A DNA stretch of 64,000 nt from Oscillospiraceae bacterium (GTDB lineage: Bacteria > Bacillota > Clostridia > Oscillospirales > Oscillospiraceae): the NCBI GenBank assembly GCA_015068305.1, contig SVKV01000006.1, forward strand, positions 1 to 64,000, read 5' to 3'. Under the pieces are notes generated by a model, which ran no database searches, was not told the DNA's origin, and was given only the letters and a program-made list of their open reading frames with translations. Positions 60,822-64,000 of the stretch are shown piece after piece; position 1 is the stretch's first letter, and each line of letters starts with the position of its first letter. Position numbers and translations under genes: made by a program.

Positions 60822-63032
60822 ATGGAACAGGAAATGGAAATCATCCAGGGCGTCATCAGCGCCGTGGTGTTTGAAAATTACGATAACGGCTATGCGGTGC
60901 TGCGGCTGAATGTGGGCGGCGGCCAGGCTGTGACCGTGGTGGGCACCATTCCGCTGCCGGCAGCTGGCGAGCGGCTGATGGTTACGGGAAAATGGAGCAA
61001 CCATCCCAGCTTCGGACGTCAGTTTGAGGCGGAATTTCTGGAACGGCTGATGCCCCAGACCAGCATGGAGATTTTAAGCTATCTGGGCAGCCGGATCATC
61101 AAGGGCATCGGCCCCCGGATGGCAGCCCGGATCGTGGAGCGGTTCGGCGATGAAACGCTGACCGTCATGGAGCGCCAGCCGGAGCGACTGGCGGAGGTTT
61201 CCGGTATTTCCCGGGAAAAGGCTCTGAAAATCGGTGAGGAATTTCATCAGCGCGTTGGCATGCGGCAGCTGATGGAGTTTTTTACCATGCATCACCTGCC
61301 GGCGGAGCTGGCTGTGCGTACCTACAAATTATACGGCGAAAGCACCGTGGATCTTCTTTACGATGATCCGTACCTGCTGATGGACGAAGGCCTGGAGGCT
61401 CCCTTCGGAGCGGTGGACCGGTTTGCCATCGACCTGGGCGTGGCGGGAGACGATCCCCGGCGTGTGGAAGCCGGTATCCTTTTCGAACTGCGCTACAATC
61501 TGTCCGCAGGCCACGCCTTTTTGCCGGAGGACAAGCTGGTTGCGGCAACAGCGCAGCTGCTGAACATCGACGGAACATCCGTCACAGAAGGACTGAACCG
61601 GCTGATGGAAGCGGACCGGCTGGTCCGGGATCACCTGGCGGGTATTACGGTGGATTATCTGCCCCAGCTTCATGAGGCAGAGAATTACTGCACCCGCAGG
61701 CTTCTGGAAGCGGCGTCCGTCCATATCCCCGCTCCGGGTAATCTGGAGAGAATGCTCCGCACGGCCCAGAAAGAAGACAGAATCGAGTATTCCCAGCAGC
61801 AGAAGGATGCCATCCGGGCAGCGGCCACCGAGCGGATTTTGCTCATCACCGGCGGCCCCGGTACCGGTAAGACCACCATTCTGAACGGCATTCTGTCGCT
61901 GTTTGGCCAGATGCAGCTGAAATGCTTGCTGGCTGCCCCCACCGGAAGAGCGGCCAAGCGGCTGACGGAAGTGACGGGGGAGGAGGCCTCCACCATCCAC
62001 CGGCTGCTGGAAGCTGGAATCGATCAGAATACAGGGCTTATGTTCTTTGCGAAGGATGAGAGCAATCCACTGAAAGCCGATGCCATTATCATTGATGAAA
62101 TGTCCATGGTGGATGTGCAGCTGCTGCACAGTCTGTTGCAGGCCATCCCGGCAAACAAGCGGATCATCCTGGTGGGTGACCCGGATCAGCTGCCGCCTGT
62201 GGGTCCCGGATTTCCCTTCAGCGATATGCTTCGCAGCGGTGTGCTGCCCACGGTCCGTTTAACGGAAGTATTCCGCCAGGCTCAGCAGAGCCTCATCGTT
62301 ATGAATGCCCACCGGGTCAACCGGGGCGAAATGCCGGAACTGAAATCGGTCACCAGCGACTTTTTCTTCATGCGCCGCCAGAGTGAGGATGCGGTGCGCA
62401 GTACCATCCGGGATCTTTGCACCACGCGCCTTCCTCAGAATATGGGTATCCCCTCGGATCAGATCCAGGTGCTGACCCCCACCCGGAAGGGGGGCGTGGG
62501 AACCTGGAGCCTCAACACACTTTTGCAGGAGGCACTGAACCCTTCCGCACCCAATAAAAAGGAGCGCCAGTCCGGAGAGTTTACCTTCCGGGAAGGGGAC
62601 CGGGTGATGCAGATCCGCAATAATTACGATATTTTGTGGAAAAAGTGTGACGGCAGCGCCGTGGGTGCCGGTATTTTCAATGGGGATATCGGCATCATCA
62701 GAAAGATCGATCCCCAGATGGAAACCGTGACGGTGGTCTATGACGACCGGGAAGCAGACTACGATTATACCCAGCTCAATGAGCTGGAGCCTGCATATGC
62801 CATGACGGTCCACAAGAGCCAGGGCAGCGAGTACCGGGCGGTGATCCTGGCGGCCTGGAATGGCTCGCCTTACTTACTCAGCCGGAGCATTCTCTATACC
62901 GCCATCACCCGGGCCCGGGAACTGCTGATTATCGTGGGCAGGGAAGAGACGGTTGCCGTCATGACGGAAAATGCAAAGAAAAACCGCCGCTATTCCGGCC
63001 TCAAGCTGCGGCTCCAGGGGAAATGTGAATGA
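60822..63032 (+). CDS. recD2: RecD-like ATP-dependent DNA helicase (RecD2)
   Basis: SF1B 5'-3' helicase found in bacteria without RecBC, with roles in repair and replication. The 736 residues show an N-terminal OB and HhH region (SRIIKGIGPRMAARIVERFG, about 89-108), Walker A ITGGPGTGKTTILNGIL (about 341-357), Walker B AIIIDEMSMVD, motif III GDPDQLPPVGPG and the C-terminal YAMTVHKSQGSEY of SF1 enzymes. ATG 60822 is chosen; a second Met lies four codons later. The upstream 280 bases are shared with the divergent atp promoters, but I find no convincing promoter of its own. It overlaps comF by four bases. Confidence 0.95.
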   Translation: MEQEMEIIQGVISAVVFENYDNGYAVLRLNVGGGQAVTVVGTIPLPAAGERLMVTGKWSNHPSFGRQFEAEFLERLMPQTSMEILSYLGSRIIKGIGPRMAARIVERFGDETLTVMERQPERLAEVSGISREKALKIGEEFHQRVGMRQLMEFFTMHHLPAELAVRTYKLYGESTVDLLYDDPYLLMDEGLEAPFGAVDRFAIDLGVAGDDPRRVEAGILFELRYNLSAGHAFLPEDKLVAATAQLLNIDGTSVTEGLNRLMEADRLVRDHLAGITVDYLPQLHEAENYCTRRLLEAASVHIPAPGNLERMLRTAQKEDRIEYSQQQKDAIRAAATERILLITGGPGTGKTTILNGILSLFGQMQLKCLLAAPTGRAAKRLTEVTGEEASTIHRLLEAGIDQNTGLMFFAKDESNPLKADAIIIDEMSMVDVQLLHSLLQAIPANKRIILVGDPDQLPPVGPGFPFSDMLRSGVLPTVRLTEVFRQAQQSLIVMNAHRVNRGEMPELKSVTSDFFFMRRQSEDAVRSTIRDLCTTRLPQNMGIPSDQIQVLTPTRKGGVGTWSLNTLLQEALNPSAPNKKERQSGEFTFREGDRVMQIRNNYDILWKKCDGSAVGAGIFNGDIGIIRKIDPQMETVTVVYDDREADYDYTQLNELEPAYAMTVHKSQGSEYRAVILAAWNGSPYLLSRSILYTAITRARELLIIVGREETVAVMTENAKKNRRYSGLKLRLQGKCE

Positions 63033-63694
63033 TTCATAAGCTGTTAACGGAACTGCTGTTTCCGCCCAAATGCATCCTGTGCGGAAAACTGCTGAAAAGA
63101 GACGAAACGGATCTGTGCCGCACCTGCCGGGTGGAAAGCCCCATGTGTGATAAGAATAACTTAAAGTTCCCGTTTCTTGACAGTTGGGCTGCGGTCTGGT
63201 ATTATAAAGGGAACATCAGGAAAAGTCTGCACCGGTATAAATTCCGCAATGCCCGGCATTATGCGCCGGCTTACGGAAGAATGCTGGCCATGAAGCTGAT
63301 GCAGGAATACCCGGAGGGCATTGATGTGCTCACCTGGGTGCCGGTCAGCAGGTGGCGGAAATTCACCAGAGGTTATGACCAGGTGGAACTGCTGGCAGAA
63401 GCCGTGGGAAAAGAGCTGGGGATGGTACCGGTTCGCACCCTGGAAAAACTGCGCAATAACCGTCCCCAATCCCGGATTTCCGGTGTTGCCAGACGCCGGG
63501 CCAATGTGCTGGGCATTTACCGGGCTGCGGCTCCGGAAGCTGTGGAAGGAAAGCGGATTTTGCTCCTGGATGACATTGTTACCACCGGCGCCACCGCCGG
63601 AGAGTGCGCCCGGGTGCTGCTCACCGCCGGGGCAAAGGAAGTATATTTGGGCTGCGTGGCGGCAGCTTTACATCATAAACAGGACAAAAGGTGA
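63029..63694 (+). CDS. comF: ComF-family phosphoribosyltransferase-like protein
   Basis: A 221-residue protein of the ComF/GntX family, required for transformation in model species. The N-terminal zinc ribbon (CILCGKLL and CRTCRVESPMC, about 15-45) precedes a type I PRTase domain with the PRPP loop RILLLDDIVTTGATAGECAR (about 170-189). YDQVELLAEAVGKELG is also typical. With dprA it is the second competence-type gene here. The stop is 6 bases before the mreB start. Confidence 0.92.
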   Translation: MIHKLLTELLFPPKCILCGKLLKRDETDLCRTCRVESPMCDKNNLKFPFLDSWAAVWYYKGNIRKSLHRYKFRNARHYAPAYGRMLAMKLMQEYPEGIDVLTWVPVSRWRKFTRGYDQVELLAEAVGKELGMVPVRTLEKLRNNRPQSRISGVARRRANVLGIYRAAAPEAVEGKRILLLDDIVTTGATAGECARVLLTAGAKEVYLGCVAAALHHKQDKR

Positions 63695-63700
63695 TCATTT

Positions 63701-64000
63701 ATGTCTATTTTCTCTACCAATGACCTGGGCGTGGACCTGGGTACTGCGAACGTTTTGATTTATGCCGACGGCAAGGGTCTGGTTGTCAGAGAGCCCTCCG
63801 TTGTTGCGGTTGACAAGAATACCGGCAAGATTCTGCAGGTGGGTTCCGCTGCCCGTAATATGCTGGGCCGTACCCCCGGCAACGTGGTGGCCATGCACCC
63901 GCTGAAGGACGGTATCATCTCCGACCATGAGATGACGGTCCGGATGCTCCAGGCCATGTTCAAAACCGCAACCAAGTCCGGCGCTTTCACCCCTAAGCCC
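63701..64000 (+). CDS. mreB: Rod shape-determining protein MreB, 5' part
   Basis: First 100 codons of an actin-like cell-shape protein, cut by the window end. SIFSTNDLGVDLGTANVLIY carries the phosphate 1 loop (DLGTAN), and EPSVVAVDKNTGKILQVGSA with PLKDGIISDHEMT match MreB closely. AAAAGGTGA lies before the ATG at 63701. The track shows no plus-strand ORF here because the stop is outside the window. MreB/Mbl paralogues cannot be told apart from this fragment. It indicates that the organism, or its ancestor, is rod-shaped. Confidence 0.93.
   Translation, partial: MSIFSTNDLGVDLGTANVLIYADGKGLVVREPSVVAVDKNTGKILQVGSAARNMLGRTPGNVVAMHPLKDGIISDHEMTVRMLQAMFKTATKSGAFTPKP

Overview
The window reads as a chromosomal segment of an anaerobic Clostridia-class Bacillota, most like a gut Oscillospiraceae/Ruminococcaceae commensal. 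The reasons are Firmicutes-type gene orders (rnc/smc/ftsY, yhbY-nadD-yqeK-rsfS, papA-efp, recD2-comF-mreB), consensus sigma-A promoters, oxygen-sensitive enzyme families (double-cubane reductase, aconitase X, Fe-S flavoprotein reductase), an ATP synthase c subunit with sodium-type ligands, and sugar-salvage genes (N-acetylhexosamine kinase, fucosidase). There is no rRNA, CRISPR array, insertion sequence or phage gene. The genus assignment is inference.

Layout. 0-0.6 kb: a stand-alone MetRS-type tRNA-binding protein. 0.75-12.4 kb: a cell-surface polysaccharide locus made of two convergent operons. The plus-strand operon has a priming sugar-phosphate transferase, three GT2 glycosyltransferases and an ABC-2 exporter. 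The minus-strand operon has UDP-galactopyranose mutase, two GT2 enzymes and an Fe-S/pyruvyl-transferase fusion. This locus looks more AT-rich than the rest. 12.5-22 kb: a plus-strand housekeeping run (KtrB/KtrA potassium uptake, SpoU methyltransferase, dprA, topA, trmFO, plsX, rnc). 22-25.4 kb: two sugar genes, each with its own promoter and terminator, sitting between rnc and smc (NahK-like kinase, PglF/CapD-like dehydratase). 25.4-35.1 kb: smc-ftsY-rdgB-yhbY-nadD/yqeK-rsfS-leuS. 35-41 kb: a GH29 fucosidase, rpsU, an XRE regulator with palindromic operators, an unknown protein, yqeG, papA, efp and an acidic zinc-ribbon protein. 41-51.6 kb: accessory anaerobic metabolism (double-cubane reductase plus DUF3343, FAD/Rieske oxidoreductase, two tRNAs, an OYE-type Fe-S flavoprotein with both aconitase X subunits, a Gfo/Idh oxidoreductase, TspO, an M28 peptidase). 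51.7-60.7 kb, minus strand: asnS and the complete ten-gene ATP synthase operon. 60.8 kb to the end: recD2, comF and the start of mreB.

How the genes work together. The polysaccharide locus can prime, extend and export a glycan likely to contain galactofuranose. The ATP synthase has a two-carboxylate, probably sodium-coupled, rotor. The dehydratase/reductase operon at 44.7-48.5 kb looks like a dehydrate-then-reduce route for an unknown acid. The most interesting untyped element is a compact multi-stem structure at 44.13-44.25 kb, ending on the minus strand in an intrinsic terminator, downstream of tRNA-Trp and upstream of the Rieske oxidoreductase gene. Start codons were moved from the supplied ORF track wherever a ribosome binding site favoured an internal start.
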